DNA of 64,000 nt from Leifsonia xyli (GTDB lineage Bacteria > Actinomycetota > Actinomycetes > Actinomycetales > Microbacteriaceae), in assembly GCA_001647635.1 (NCBI GenBank), contig CP014761.1, forward strand, positions 3,472,001 to 3,536,000, read 5' to 3'. Every line of letters starts with the position of its first letter. Position 1 is the first letter of the stretch. A model generated the notes under the pieces. It did no database searches. It saw only the letters and a program-made list of their open reading frames with translations, and had not been told where the DNA came from. Positions 1-8,129 of this stretch are shown piece by piece. The position numbers were made by a program, and so were the translations under genes.

Positions 1-1
1 G

Positions 2-1192
2 GTGAACAAGATCGACAAGCCCGATGCCAACCCGGCGAAGGTGCGTCAGCAGCTCACCGAGTTCGGTCTGGTGGCGGAGGAGTACGGCGGCGACGTCCTG
101 TTCGTCGACGTCTCGGCCCGCAACAACATCGGCATCGACGACCTGCTCGACGCGGTGCTGCTCACCGCAGACGCCGGTCTCGACCTCCGTGCGAACCCCA
201 ACAAGGACGCACGTGGTGTCGCGATCGAGGCGAAGCTCGACAAGGGCCGCGGCGCCGTGGCGACCGTGCTCATCCAGTCCGGAACACTCCGGGTGGGCGA
301 CGCTATCGTGGCCGGCACTGCTTACGGCCGTGTGCGTGCGATGGCCGACGAGAACGGCGACCCGGTCTTCGAGGCCGCCCCGGCTCGTCCGGTCCAGGTG
401 CAGGGTCTCTCCAGCGTCCCGCGCGCCGGTGACACCTTCCTCGTCACCGAGGAGGACCGCACCGCGCGTCAGATCGCCGAGAAGCGCGAGGCCGCCGAGC
501 GCAACGCGCAGCTGGCGAAGGCCCGCAAGCGCATCTCGCTCGAGGACTTCACCCGCGCTCTGGAAGAAGGCAAGGTCGAGGCGCTCAACCTCATCATCAA
601 GGGCGACGTGTCCGGTGCCGTGGAGGCGCTGGAGGAGTCGCTCATGAAGATCGACGTCGACGAGTCGGTGAGCCTGCGCATCCTGCACCGCGGTGTGGGT
701 GCGATCACCGAGTCGGACATCGACCTGGCGACCATCGACAACGCGATCGTGATCGGCTTCAACGTCCGCCCGGACGTGAAGGCGCGCGAGCGTGCTGCCC
801 GCGAGGGTGTGGATGTCCGCTTCTACTCGGTCATCTACAACGCCATCGAGGACATTGAGAACTCGCTGAAGGGCATGCTCAAGCCCGAGTTCGAAGAGGT
901 CCAGTCGGGTGTCGCCGAGATCCGCGAGGTGTTCCGCTCCTCGAAGTTCGGCAACATCGCCGGTGTCATCGTCCGGTCCGGAACGATCACTCGCAACGCC
1001 AAGGCGCGCGTCATCCGCGACGGCGTCGTGGTGGGGGACAACCTCGCCATCGAGTCGCTGCGCCGGTTCAAGGACGACGTCACGGAGGTCCGTACGGACT
1101 TCGAGGCCGGTATCGGCCTCGGCAAGTACAACGACATCCAGATCGGTGACGAGATCGAGACCACGGAGCTTCGCGAGAAGCCTCGCGTGTAG
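2..1192 (+). CDS. infB: Translation initiation factor IF-2, C-terminal part (5' end outside window)
   Basis: This is the last 396 codons of the GTPase that brings initiator fMet-tRNA to the 30S subunit. The visible part starts inside the G domain: the G4 motif NKID is at residues 2-5 and the G5 SAR motif at about 38-40. Domain II (about 65-160), domain III (about 185-290) and the tRNA-binding domain IV (about 300-390) follow. Actinobacterial IF-2 is normally above 900 residues, so roughly 500 N-terminal residues lie upstream; the first codon seen (GTG) is internal, not a start. rbfA follows after a strong hairpin, the usual infB-rbfA order. Confidence 0.97.
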   Translation: MNKIDKPDANPAKVRQQLTEFGLVAEEYGGDVLFVDVSARNNIGIDDLLDAVLLTADAGLDLRANPNKDARGVAIEAKLDKGRGAVATVLIQSGTLRVGDAIVAGTAYGRVRAMADENGDPVFEAAPARPVQVQGLSSVPRAGDTFLVTEEDRTARQIAEKREAAERNAQLAKARKRISLEDFTRALEEGKVEALNLIIKGDVSGAVEALEESLMKIDVDESVSLRILHRGVGAITESDIDLATIDNAIVIGFNVRPDVKARERAAREGVDVRFYSVIYNAIEDIENSLKGMLKPEFEEVQSGVAEIREVFRSSKFGNIAGVIVRSGTITRNAKARVIRDGVVVGDNLAIESLRRFKDDVTEVRTDFEAGIGLGKYNDIQIGDEIETTELREKPRV

Positions 1193-1198
1193 TCGCGA

Positions 1199-1232
1199 AC
1201 GATGGCCGGTGGCTGACGCCACCGGCCATCGT
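1199..1232 (+). terminator. Perfect 14-bp hairpin between infB and rbfA
   Basis: Arms 1199-1212 and 1219-1232 (ACGATGGCCGGTGG and its exact complement) enclose the 6-nt loop CTGACG. It begins 6 nt after the infB stop. There is no U-tract, so it is either a U-less terminator or an attenuating/processing stem ahead of rbfA, whose Shine-Dalgarno (GGGAGA) follows directly. Confidence 0.7.
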
Positions 1233-1250
1233 GCTTGAAGGGAGAGAATC

Positions 1251-1697
1251 ATGGCCGATCCGGCACGCGCGAGGAAGCTCGCGGACAGGATCAAGGAGAT
1301 CATCGCCAAGCGGCTCGACCGCGGCCTGCGCGACCCGCGCCTGGGCTTCGTGACCATCACGGACGTCCAGGTGACCGGCGACCTGCAGCACGCGACCGTG
1401 TTCTACACGGTGTACGGCACCGAGCAGGAGCGCGAGGACTCGGCGGCGGCGCTCAAGGCGGCGACCGGGATGCTGCGCAGCGAGGTGGGCAAGAACATCA
1501 CCGCGCGGCTGACGCCGACGCTGGAGTTCCAGCTCGACGCCATCCCCGAGAACGCAGCCCACATCGAGGACCTGCTGCGGGAAGCGCGCGAGCGCGACAC
1601 CACGGTCGCGGGCCTCGCGGCGGGCGCGAGCTACGCCGGCGACGAGGATCCGTACGTCAAGCCGCGTGAGTACGACGAGGACGCCGAGGAGGAGTGA
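1251..1697 (+). CDS. rbfA: 30S ribosome-binding factor A
   Basis: A 148-residue protein with the single KH-type domain of RbfA, which binds 16S rRNA helix 1 and is needed for late 30S maturation and cold growth. The N-terminal pattern (ARKLADRIKEIIAKRL, then RDPRLGFVTITDVQVTGDL) is characteristic, as is the ARLTPTLEFQLD segment of the last strand. The C-terminus has an acidic tail (DEDAEEE), as in other actinobacteria. The ATG at 1251 has a GGGAGA ribosome-binding site at normal spacing. Another frame (1235-1669) overlaps but shows no protein-like composition. Confidence 0.97.
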   Translation: MADPARARKLADRIKEIIAKRLDRGLRDPRLGFVTITDVQVTGDLQHATVFYTVYGTEQEREDSAAALKAATGMLRSEVGKNITARLTPTLEFQLDAIPENAAHIEDLLREARERDTTVAGLAAGASYAGDEDPYVKPREYDEDAEEE

Positions 1698-1735
1698 CCT
1701 CCCGCCCGGGTCGGGGTCGGTCCTAGGCTGACGGC

Positions 1736-2035
1736 ATGTTCGCCGTCTCGTTCTACGACCCCGATCCGGATGCCTCACCCGAGCGCTTCCAGCGCATCGC
1801 CGAGGCGTACCCGCGACATCGCGCCTACCTCGACGAGTTCGCGAAGAGCGGCGATGTGCTGATGATCGGCACCTTCGGCGAGCCGATGACCCAGGGGTCG
1901 ATGGCGATCTTCCGTTCGCGCGAGGCCGCCGAGCGATTCCGCGACAGCGACCCGTTCGTCACCGAGGGGCTCGTGTACCGGTCCCGCATCCTCGACTGGG
2001 ACCCGATCGTGTTCCCCGATCAGGGGAGCGTGTAG
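1736..2035 (+). CDS. YciI-family protein
   Basis: A 99-residue protein of the YciI / dimeric alpha-beta barrel fold: N-terminal strand FAVSFYDPDP, a helix with a conserved His (YPRHRAYLDEF, about residues 25-35), the GTFGEP turn, and an Asp in the SDPFV motif near residue 70. Family members have been linked to chlorohydrolase or YCII-like chemistry but the substrate is unknown. The start is fixed by a TAGGCT box at 1724-1729 exactly 6 nt upstream of the ATG, indicating a leaderless transcript. Its 3' end overlaps that of convergent mutY by 16 nt. Confidence 0.85.
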   Translation: MFAVSFYDPDPDASPERFQRIAEAYPRHRAYLDEFAKSGDVLMIGTFGEPMTQGSMAIFRSREAAERFRDSDPFVTEGLVYRSRILDWDPIVFPDQGSV

Positions 2036-2883
2036 CCGCCTTCGGCTGCGACGGCCAGGCCGTCGGCGACGAGTCCCGCGAGCGCGCGGTCGCGCTGCGC
2101 GGCGTCCGGCCACACCGCCTCGAGCTCGGTCGCGCTGACCGGGATGTGCGAGGCGCGCAGTTCCGCGAGGATGCGCCCGCGCACCTGCCGGTCGCTGCCC
2201 TCGTACTTCTTCTGCACCGCCTTGCGCGGCCCGTCGTACGCTGGGTAGCCCGCCTGGCGCCAGGCGCAGGTGTCCGCGAGCGGGCACGCGTCGCAGCGCG
2301 GCGTGCGGGCGACGCAGACGATCGCGCCCAGCTCCATCATGCCGGCGTTGAACGCGGCGGCGGCGGGGCGGTCCTTCGGGAGCAGCGCCTCCATCGCGGC
2401 GAGATCGCGCTTCGACGGCGGCCCCGGCTCGGCCTGGCCGCCGACGGCGCGGGCGATCACCCGGCGGATGTTCGTGTCGACCACCGGATGCCGGTGGCCG
2501 TAGGCGAAGGCCGCGACGGCGCGAGCCGTGTAGTCGCCGATGCCGGGGAGCGCGAGGAGCGCATCCACATCCTCCGGGACCACGCCGCCGTGCCGCTCGG
2601 TGATGGCGACGGCCGCGGCGTGCAGCCACAGCGCGCGGCGCGGGTAGCCGAGCGACTGCCACGCGCGCACCGCTTCGCCGGGAGGGACCGCCGCGAGGTC
2701 GGCGGGTGTCGGCCAGCGCGTCAGCCACTCCTCGAGTCGGGGGATGACCCGGCTCACCGGGGTCTGCTGCAGCATGAACTCGCTGACGAGCGTTCCCCAG
2801 GCCGTGAAACCGTCGCGCCGCCACGGCAGGTCGCGCCGGTTGGCGTGGTACCAGGCCACCACCGTCCCGGCGAAGTCGTGCAT
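2020..2883 (-). CDS. mutY: A/G-specific adenine glycosylase MutY
   Basis: A 287-residue HhH-GPD glycosylase that removes adenine mispaired with 8-oxoguanine or guanine. Visible features: the catalytic Glu in SEFMLQQTPV (residue about 36), the helix-hairpin-helix LPGIGDYTARAV (about 108-119), the catalytic Asp in VDTNIRRVIAR, and a [4Fe-4S] cysteine cluster spaced C-X6-C-X2-C-X5-C (CVARTPRCDACPLADTC). The C-terminus after about residue 205 is short and lacks the NUDIX-like 8-oxoG-recognition domain of E. coli MutY (350 residues); it reads as a small winged-helix-like tail. A TAGCCT box (complement of 2890-2895) 6 nt upstream makes the gene leaderless. It diverges from the gene at 2922. Confidence 0.95.
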   Translation of the reverse strand: MHDFAGTVVAWYHANRRDLPWRRDGFTAWGTLVSEFMLQQTPVSRVIPRLEEWLTRWPTPADLAAVPPGEAVRAWQSLGYPRRALWLHAAAVAITERHGGVVPEDVDALLALPGIGDYTARAVAAFAYGHRHPVVDTNIRRVIARAVGGQAEPGPPSKRDLAAMEALLPKDRPAAAAFNAGMMELGAIVCVARTPRCDACPLADTCAWRQAGYPAYDGPRKAVQKKYEGSDRQVRGRILAELRASHIPVSATELEAVWPDAAQRDRALAGLVADGLAVAAEGGYTLP

Positions 2884-2921
2884 GCTTCGAGGCTAACCGG
2901 TGCGCGGCCTATGCTCGTCGC

Positions 2922-3503
2922 ATGATGCTCCCGCCGACCCCGCGCGTGCTGTTCCTGCGGGAACTCGTGGCCGCCATCCGCCGGAAGGCGCCGGTCGGGC
3001 GGGTGGCCGTCGCCGTCGATGGCGGGCGCCTGGACGGCGGGTTCGCCGACGACCTCGCGGACGTGTTCCGCGAGGCCGGTTCGGACACGTTCCGCGCGTC
3101 GGTCTCGAACTTCCACTCGTCGCGTGCCTACCGCACGAGACTCGGCCCGGAGTCGCCGCAGAGCTACTACCGCGACGCCTACGACTACGTCAGCCTCCGT
3201 CGCGTGCTGCTCGACCCGTTCCGCCTCGGCGGCAGCACGGGCTTCCAGCTCGCCGCCTTCGACGCCGTGCGCGACCAGCCGGTGGAGGCGCGGTGGCTGA
3301 CGGCGGGGATGGATGCGGTGCTCGTGCTGGACGGCGAGTTCCTGCTGCGGCCCTCCCTGCGCGCCGAGTGGACCGCGTCCATCCGGCTCGTGAACGCGCC
3401 GCGAGACGGGCTGTACATCGAGGACGCCCACCCCGCCTCGCACGCCGACTTCCTGGTGGACGACACCGAGCCGGCGCGGCCGATATGGGCGGCGCGCGGC
3501 TGA
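2922..3503 (+). CDS. Uridine-kinase-like protein lacking an intact P-loop
   Basis: A 193-residue protein whose layout resembles actinobacterial uridine-kinase-like proteins: an N-terminal helix, a buried strand VGRVAVAVDGG where the Walker A loop should follow, a helix FADDLADVFREAG, and a middle part rich in Arg/Tyr/Asp (SNFHSSRAYRTRLGPES). The nucleotide-binding motif GxxxxGK(S/T) is missing: the segment after the strand reads GGRLDGGFADDL, with no Lys-Ser/Thr. Phosphotransfer by the usual mechanism is therefore doubtful. The start is supported by a TATGCT box at 2910-2915, 6 nt before ATG. The assignment is structural inference; the function is unknown. Confidence 0.75.
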   Translation: MMLPPTPRVLFLRELVAAIRRKAPVGRVAVAVDGGRLDGGFADDLADVFREAGSDTFRASVSNFHSSRAYRTRLGPESPQSYYRDAYDYVSLRRVLLDPFRLGGSTGFQLAAFDAVRDQPVEARWLTAGMDAVLVLDGEFLLRPSLRAEWTASIRLVNAPRDGLYIEDAHPASHADFLVDDTEPARPIWAARG

Positions 3504-3504
3504 C

Positions 3505-4506
3505 TCAGGCGAGCAGCGGGCGCATCCGCTCGGCGACCTGGTCGGGCGTGAGGAAGCCGTTCTGCTCGACCTCGTGCACGAGCCCGGTGATCGCCGCGTT
3601 GATCGGCGCCTCGACGCCCGCCGCGCGCGCCTCGTCGACGACCGCGCCGTTGAGGTAGTCGATCTCGGTGAGCTGGCCGCGGCGGATGCTCTGCAGCGTC
3701 GATCCGAGGTTCGGCGTGGCGCCCATCCTGCGCTTCATCAGCAGCGGGACCGCCTGCGCGGCCCACCGCGGTGCGCGGGCCACGACGCGCAGCACCCGGT
3801 CGTCGAGGCCCTGGATGCTGCCGTAGCGGACGCCGCGGGCGTAGCCGACCCGCGTCGCCTCCTGCAGGCTCGCGGTCAGGATGGGCCGCAGCCGTCGGTC
3901 GCCGATGACCTCCTGGGCGCTCAGGCCGGTGATGGCGGGAAGCGCGTTGATCTGGTTGACGATGAGCTTCGTCCACTGCGCCCCGGTGAAGTTGTCGATC
4001 GCCTGCGCGGGCATTGCGGCGTCGAGGATGCGCGCACCCTCCACCGCGGCGGGCGGCGGCGGTCCGTCTCCGGCGCCGAGGTAGGTGTTCGCCGGGGTGG
4101 TGACCGAGACCCGGCCGGGGGAGAGGTAGCTCGCGGCGTAGAGGGCGAGCGCGCCGACGCAGTCGGAGTCCGGCAGCAGGGCCTGGGCCTCGCGGAGGCC
4201 GGCGAGGCCGTTCTGGACGATCACGACGGGGATGCCGTCGAGCTGCGCGCGATTCGTCTCGATCGCGGCGGCCGCATCCTGAGCCTTGGTGCACACGAAC
4301 GCGAGCTCGGGGCGCGTCTGGAGCGTCTCGGCGGCTGCGGGACGGGCGGTGTGCGTGCCCCAGGCCCCGTCGAGCCGGAGACCGTCGACGCGGATGGCCG
4401 CGAGCTGCTCGCCGCGTGCGGTCACCTCGACGAGGTGACCCACGCGATCCAGGAGGGCCGCGATGGTTCCGCCGATGGCCCCAGTCCCGATCACGCCGAT
4501 ACGCAC
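3505..4506 (-). CDS. 2-dehydropantoate 2-reductase-family (ApbA/PanE) NADP oxidoreductase
   Basis: A 333-residue protein with an N-terminal Rossmann fold (RIGVIGTGAIGGTIAALL, GxGxxG at about residues 7-12) and the C-terminal all-helical ketopantoate-reductase domain, with the conserved Lys in FTGAQWTKLIVNQINALP. PanE reduces ketopantoate to pantoate for coenzyme A synthesis, but several paralogues act on other 2-oxo acids, so the substrate is not certain and I give no symbol. I chose GTG at 4506, not the upstream in-frame ATG, because a TAGGCT box (complement of 4514-4519) lies 7 nt upstream, pointing to a leaderless transcript, and because the protein then begins at the first beta strand. 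Its stop almost touches that of the convergent kinase-like gene. Confidence 0.85.
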   Translation of the reverse strand: MRIGVIGTGAIGGTIAALLDRVGHLVEVTARGEQLAAIRVDGLRLDGAWGTHTARPAAAETLQTRPELAFVCTKAQDAAAAIETNRAQLDGIPVVIVQNGLAGLREAQALLPDSDCVGALALYAASYLSPGRVSVTTPANTYLGAGDGPPPPAAVEGARILDAAMPAQAIDNFTGAQWTKLIVNQINALPAITGLSAQEVIGDRRLRPILTASLQEATRVGYARGVRYGSIQGLDDRVLRVVARAPRWAAQAVPLLMKRRMGATPNLGSTLQSIRRGQLTEIDYLNGAVVDEARAAGVEAPINAAITGLVHEVEQNGFLTPDQVAERMRPLLA

Positions 4507-4533
4507 GCGCTCCAGCCTAATCCGGCCAACGAG

Positions 4534-4583
4534 TGGGCCCGACACGCCGTCACGGTCGTGGCCGTAAAGGCGTGTCGGGCCCA
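4534..4583. terminator. Long perfect intergenic hairpin (15-bp arms)
   Basis: Arms 4534-4548 (TGGGCCCGACACGCC) and 4569-4583 are perfect complements around a 20-nt loop. It lies 16 nt beyond the stop of the efflux gene (minus strand) and upstream of the panE-like promoter. It has no U-tract. It shares the CGACACGCC core with the hairpin at 50061-50119 and related ones in this window. Confidence 0.7.
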
Positions 4584-4599
4584 ATAGATGGCACGGATG

Positions 4600-6090
4600 T
4601 CAGTCGGCGAGGACCGGCGCGGGCTCGGCGGTCGCGAGCGCGTCGACGGCGGCCTCGGCCGGCGACTCCTCGCGCTCGGCGAGAGCGGCGGCGGCCGCGC
4701 GGGCCGCGCGGCGCGACGGCAGCGCCAGCGCGATCACGGCGGCCAGCGCGAGGACACCGGCGCCGACCCACACGGCCGGGATGGCCGCATCCACGTACCC
4801 GGTCGGCGTGAGCGTGCCGCCCGCGCCCGTGAACACGGCGGTGAGCACGGCGACGCCGAGCGCGACGCCGACCTCCCGCAGGGTGGAGTTGGTGCCGGAC
4901 GCCTTGGCGTGGTCGGCGGGTCGCATATTCGCGAGCACCGCGGTCGAGCTCGGCGCGAACACCAGGCCCATGCCGATGCCCGCCAGCAGGAACGGCGGCC
5001 ACATCTGCGAGTAGGGCAGCGTCGCCGACAGGGTCAGCGCGATCCAGCCCATGGCGACGGCGAGCAGCACCAGGCCGGCGACGACCGGGAGGCGCGTGCC
5101 GGTGCGCCCCGACACCAGACCGGTGAGCGGCGCGACGACCATCGGCGCCAGGGTCCACGGCATCGTCATCACGCCCGCCTCGAGCGGGGTGTGGCCCTGC
5201 ACGACCTGGAGGAACTGGATGAGGATGAAGATCGCCCCGAAGATGCCGAAGCTGAACGTGACGCCGACGAGGTTGGCGACGGTGAAGCTGCGGTCGCGGA
5301 ACAGGCGCAGAGGCAGCAGCGGAGCGGAGGCGCGCGACTCCCAGAACACGAACGCGACCAGCAGCGCGGCCCCCGCGATCAGGGGGATGAGAACCTCCGC
5401 GCTGCTCCAGCCCGCGTCGTTGCCGCGCACGATGGCGAAGACGACGCCGAGGACGCCGGGCGCGGCCAGCAGCAGGCCGACGACGTCGGCGCGGACGCGC
5501 GCGCCGAAGCTGTTCGGCAGGGCGGCGAGCACCAGCGGGACGGCGATCACGCCGAGCGGGACGTTGAGCCAGAAGATCGCCTGCCAGTTCCATCCCTGCA
5601 CCACCGCGCCGCCGATCAGCGGGCCGAGGGCGACGCCGAGGCCGGAGATGCCGCCCCAGATGCCGATCGCCGCCGGGCGGAGGCGTTCGCTGACGCTGCC
5701 GGCGAGCAGTGTCAGGGACAGCGGCATGAGGGCGGCCGCGCCGGCGCCTTGCACCGCGCGGGCGGCGATGAGCATCCACGGCTCGGTTGCGAGAGCGCTC
5801 GCCGCGCTGGCCAGCGTGAAGACGGCGATGCCGGCGAGGAACACCGACCGTCGGCCGAGCCGGTCGCCGAGGCCGACCGCCATGAGCATGAGGGTCGCGA
5901 AGCTGAGCGTGTACGCGTTGACCACCCACTGCAGCTCCTCGATGGAGGCGGACAGGTCTTTCGCGATCACGGGCAGGGCGCTGGTGACGACGAGGTTGTC
6001 GAGGGTGGCCATGAACATCGGCAGGGACGCCGCGACGATCGCCAGCCAGACGGGGATGGAGCGGGTGCGCGGTGCGGCAGGTGCGGACAT
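4600..6090 (-). CDS. MFS transporter, DHA2 (14-TM) drug:proton antiporter family
   Basis: A 496-residue membrane protein with about 14 hydrophobic segments. Motif C-like and motif A features are present: the N-terminal MATLDNLVVTSALPVIAKDL block typical of DHA2 (EmrB/QacA-like) exporters, GDRLGRR in loop 2-3, and GGISGLGVALGPLIGG in TM5. The N-terminus is cytoplasmic and short; the C-terminal 45 residues are Ala/Glu-rich and soluble. A CTGGAGG ribosome-binding site precedes the ATG. It is transcribed divergently from a TetR regulator with two operators between them, so proton-driven export of a toxic or self-made compound, induced by TetR ligand binding, is the likely role. The substrate is unknown. 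Confidence 0.9.
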   Translation of the reverse strand: MSAPAAPRTRSIPVWLAIVAASLPMFMATLDNLVVTSALPVIAKDLSASIEELQWVVNAYTLSFATLMLMAVGLGDRLGRRSVFLAGIAVFTLASAASALATEPWMLIAARAVQGAGAAALMPLSLTLLAGSVSERLRPAAIGIWGGISGLGVALGPLIGGAVVQGWNWQAIFWLNVPLGVIAVPLVLAALPNSFGARVRADVVGLLLAAPGVLGVVFAIVRGNDAGWSSAEVLIPLIAGAALLVAFVFWESRASAPLLPLRLFRDRSFTVANLVGVTFSFGIFGAIFILIQFLQVVQGHTPLEAGVMTMPWTLAPMVVAPLTGLVSGRTGTRLPVVAGLVLLAVAMGWIALTLSATLPYSQMWPPFLLAGIGMGLVFAPSSTAVLANMRPADHAKASGTNSTLREVGVALGVAVLTAVFTGAGGTLTPTGYVDAAIPAVWVGAGVLALAAVIALALPSRRAARAAAAALAEREESPAEAAVDALATAEPAPVLAD

Positions 6091-6109
6091 GCGGCGCCTC
6101 CAGTTGTTG

Positions 6110-6153
6110 TTATCGGATGATTACAAGAGCTGAGATTAGTAATCGACTGATAA
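6110..6153. promoter_or_regulatory. Two TetR-type operators in the divergent promoter
   Basis: Two near-identical palindromes of form TWATC-N4-GATWA: TTATCGGATGATTA at 6110-6123 and TAATCGACTGATAA at 6140-6153. Their centres are 30 bp apart, so they face the same side of the helix. The two sites also form a larger inverted repeat (GATTAC at 6119-6124 with GTAATC at 6139-6144). The right site overlaps the start of the regulator's -10 box (TAACCT, 6151-6156), so autorepression is expected; the left site lies next to the efflux gene's 5' leader. Confidence 0.8.
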
Positions 6154-6163
6154 CCTGTCAAGT

Positions 6164-6826
6164 GTGACGGACAAGAACACCGAGCGGATTTCCTCCGCCG
6201 AGCGCCGCGTCCAGATCCTCGAAGCCGCCAGCCGGGTCTTCGGGGAGCGCGGCTACTTCGGCGCGACCACCGACCAGATCGCCCGCGAGGCGGGCATCAG
6301 CCAGCCCTACGTGGTGCGGATGTTCGGCAGCAAGGAGAACCTGTTCGTCGGCGTCCTCTCGCGGTCGCTGGAGCGGCTCCTCGTCGCCTTCACCGAGACC
6401 ATCGCGCAGTGGAAGGCCGACGGATCGCCCGCCGCGCCCGGCACCGACGTCGCCGCGATGATGCCCGGGGTCCACGGCGAGATCGGCCGCCGGCTCGGCC
6501 TGGCCTACGTCAATCTCATCGAGGACCGCGGGCTCCTGCTCTCGCTGATGCAGGCGTTCAGCATGGGACAGGACCCGACCATCGGTGGCAAGGCGCGCGA
6601 CGGCTTCCTCACCATCTACCGGCTGCTGCGCGACGAGGCCGGCTTCGAGCCGGAGGAGGCGCGCTCGTTCCTCGCCGAGGGGATGCTGCTCAACACCCTG
6701 CTGGGCCTGCGTCTGACGGACGAGTACCAGAAGGACGCGGCGGCGACCGAGCTCATCGAGTGCACGTTCCGCACCAAGCTGCAGCTCGTCCTCGACGTGT
6801 CCGCCGACGAGAGCGTGCGCGCGTGA
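6164..6826 (+). CDS. TetR/AcrR-family transcriptional regulator
   Basis: A 220-residue one-component repressor. The N-terminal helix-turn-helix is at about residues 14-60 (RRVQILEAASRVFGERGYFG, then TTDQIAREAGISQPYVVRMFGSKENLF), followed by an all-helical ligand-binding and dimerisation domain. The GTG at 6164 is preceded by TAACCT 7 nt upstream and by no Shine-Dalgarno, so the mRNA appears leaderless. It diverges from the DHA2 pump and most likely represses it and itself through the sites at 6110-6153. Its stop overlaps the truB start by 4 nt (GTGA), so truB can also be read from this promoter. Confidence 0.92.
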   Translation: MTDKNTERISSAERRVQILEAASRVFGERGYFGATTDQIAREAGISQPYVVRMFGSKENLFVGVLSRSLERLLVAFTETIAQWKADGSPAAPGTDVAAMMPGVHGEIGRRLGLAYVNLIEDRGLLLSLMQAFSMGQDPTIGGKARDGFLTIYRLLRDEAGFEPEEARSFLAEGMLLNTLLGLRLTDEYQKDAAATELIECTFRTKLQLVLDVSADESVRA

Positions 6827-7734
6827 CCGGCAGCGGACTCATCCCGATCGACAAGCCGGACGGGATGACGAGCCACGACGTCGTCGCGCGCGTGCGCAAG
6901 GCCGCAGGCACCCGCAAGGTCGGCCACGCGGGAACCCTGGATCCGATGGCGACCGGCCTGCTCATCGTCGGCGTCAACTCGTCCACGCGGCTGCTTACCT
7001 ACATCGTCGGGGCCGACAAGGAGTACCTGGCGACCATCCGGCTCGGCGCCGGGACCACCACCGACGACGCCGAGGGCGACCTGCTCGCCCCCGTCTCGCA
7101 GGACGCGCTGGACGCGGTGGCCGACGACGCGATCGTTGCAGGCATCGCCGCGCTGACCGGCGAGATCCAGCAGATCCCCAGCGCCGTCTCCGCGATCAAG
7201 GTGGACGGCAAGCGGGCGTACGCGCGCGTCCGGGCGGGGGAGCAGGTCGAGCTCGCGCCGCGCGCCGTCACCGTCTCCGAGTTCGAGCTGTTGGCGACCC
7301 GGCGGATCGACGGCGCGATCGACCTCGACGTGCGCGTCGTCTGCTCGTCGGGCACGTACATCCGCTCGCTCGCCCGCGACCTCGGCACGTCGCTCGCCGT
7401 CGGCGGCCACCTCACCGCGCTGCGGCGCACCCGCGTCGGCGCCTTCTCCGTGCAGGACGCCCACGACCTCGCTACGCTCGATGCGGAGGCCGCGCTCATC
7501 CCGGCTGTGGATGCGGCGACCGACCTGTTCGAGCGGCTCGACCTCACCGAGCAGCAGGCGATCGACCTGACGCACGGGCGGCGCATCCACGTCGTCGACC
7601 GCGAAGGGCCGGGCGGCGAGCCTGTCGCCGCCGTCGCCCCGAACGGAGCGCTTGTGGGACTGATCGAGTTCCGCGGAAAGGAAGCCAGGACGCTCGTGAA
7701 CTTCCCAACGGACGAGGCCGTCGGCCGCGCATGA
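6823..7734 (+). CDS. truB: tRNA pseudouridine(55) synthase TruB
   Basis: A 303-residue enzyme that makes pseudouridine 55 in the T-loop of tRNAs. The catalytic Asp lies in the hallmark GHAGTLDPMATGLL (about residues 38-51). The N-terminal GLIPIDKPDGMTSHDVV block, the RSLARDLG motif and a C-terminal PUA-like extension (about 225-303) match actinobacterial TruB. The GTG start overlaps the tetR stop as GTGA; the larger open frame reaching back to 6409 is only an extension through tetR. Separation from rbfA by about 5 kb of accessory genes is unusual for this normally tight operon. Confidence 0.96.
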   Translation: MTGSGLIPIDKPDGMTSHDVVARVRKAAGTRKVGHAGTLDPMATGLLIVGVNSSTRLLTYIVGADKEYLATIRLGAGTTTDDAEGDLLAPVSQDALDAVADDAIVAGIAALTGEIQQIPSAVSAIKVDGKRAYARVRAGEQVELAPRAVTVSEFELLATRRIDGAIDLDVRVVCSSGTYIRSLARDLGTSLAVGGHLTALRRTRVGAFSVQDAHDLATLDAEAALIPAVDAATDLFERLDLTEQQAIDLTHGRRIHVVDREGPGGEPVAAVAPNGALVGLIEFRGKEARTLVNFPTDEAVGRA

Positions 7735-8099
7735 TCGAGTGGTTCACGACCGTGCAGGTCATCGTGGCCTGCGCCGCCGGCATCCTGTGCCTGGTGCTCG
7801 GGCTCATCGGGCGGCTGCCCGGCGACGTCTCGATGGGGGCCGTCGCGCTCGTCGAGCTGCTGCTGCTCGCGCAACTGGTGATCGCGATCATCGCGCCCGC
7901 CGTCGGCAACAACCCGTCCGGCAGCCTCGCGGAGTTCTACATCTATCTGATCTCGGCGATCATCCTCCCGCTGGCGGGCGGCTTCTGGGCGCTGATCGAA
8001 CGGAACCGCTGGAGCACCGTCATCCTCGGCGGCGTCTGCTTCGCGATCGCGGTGATGGTCTACCGGATGGGGCAGATCTGGTTCGTGCAGGGCGCGTGA
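7731..8099 (+). CDS. Small membrane protein, function unknown
   Basis: A 122-residue protein with four predicted transmembrane helices: about residues 7-25 (VQVIVACAAGILCLVLGLI), 32-55, 66-84 and 95-110. Short charged loops (GRLPGDVS; ALIERNRWS) separate them. I do not recognise a named family. It starts by ATGA overlap with the truB stop, and a second four-helix membrane protein and ribF follow, so it is probably co-transcribed with tRNA and flavin genes. This arrangement of small membrane proteins between truB and ribF suggests a conserved but uncharacterised gene. Confidence 0.8.
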   Translation: MIEWFTTVQVIVACAAGILCLVLGLIGRLPGDVSMGAVALVELLLLAQLVIAIIAPAVGNNPSGSLAEFYIYLISAIILPLAGGFWALIERNRWSTVILGGVCFAIAVMVYRMGQIWFVQGA

Positions 8100-8129
8100 G
8101 CGTCGGCCCGCGCAAATAGAATCGAAGCG

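Noticed and set aside
4588..6120. Plus-strand open frame opposite the efflux pump
   Set aside because: Composition is dominated by Arg, Asp, Gly and His, with no start signal; the opposite strand has a clear 14-helix transporter.
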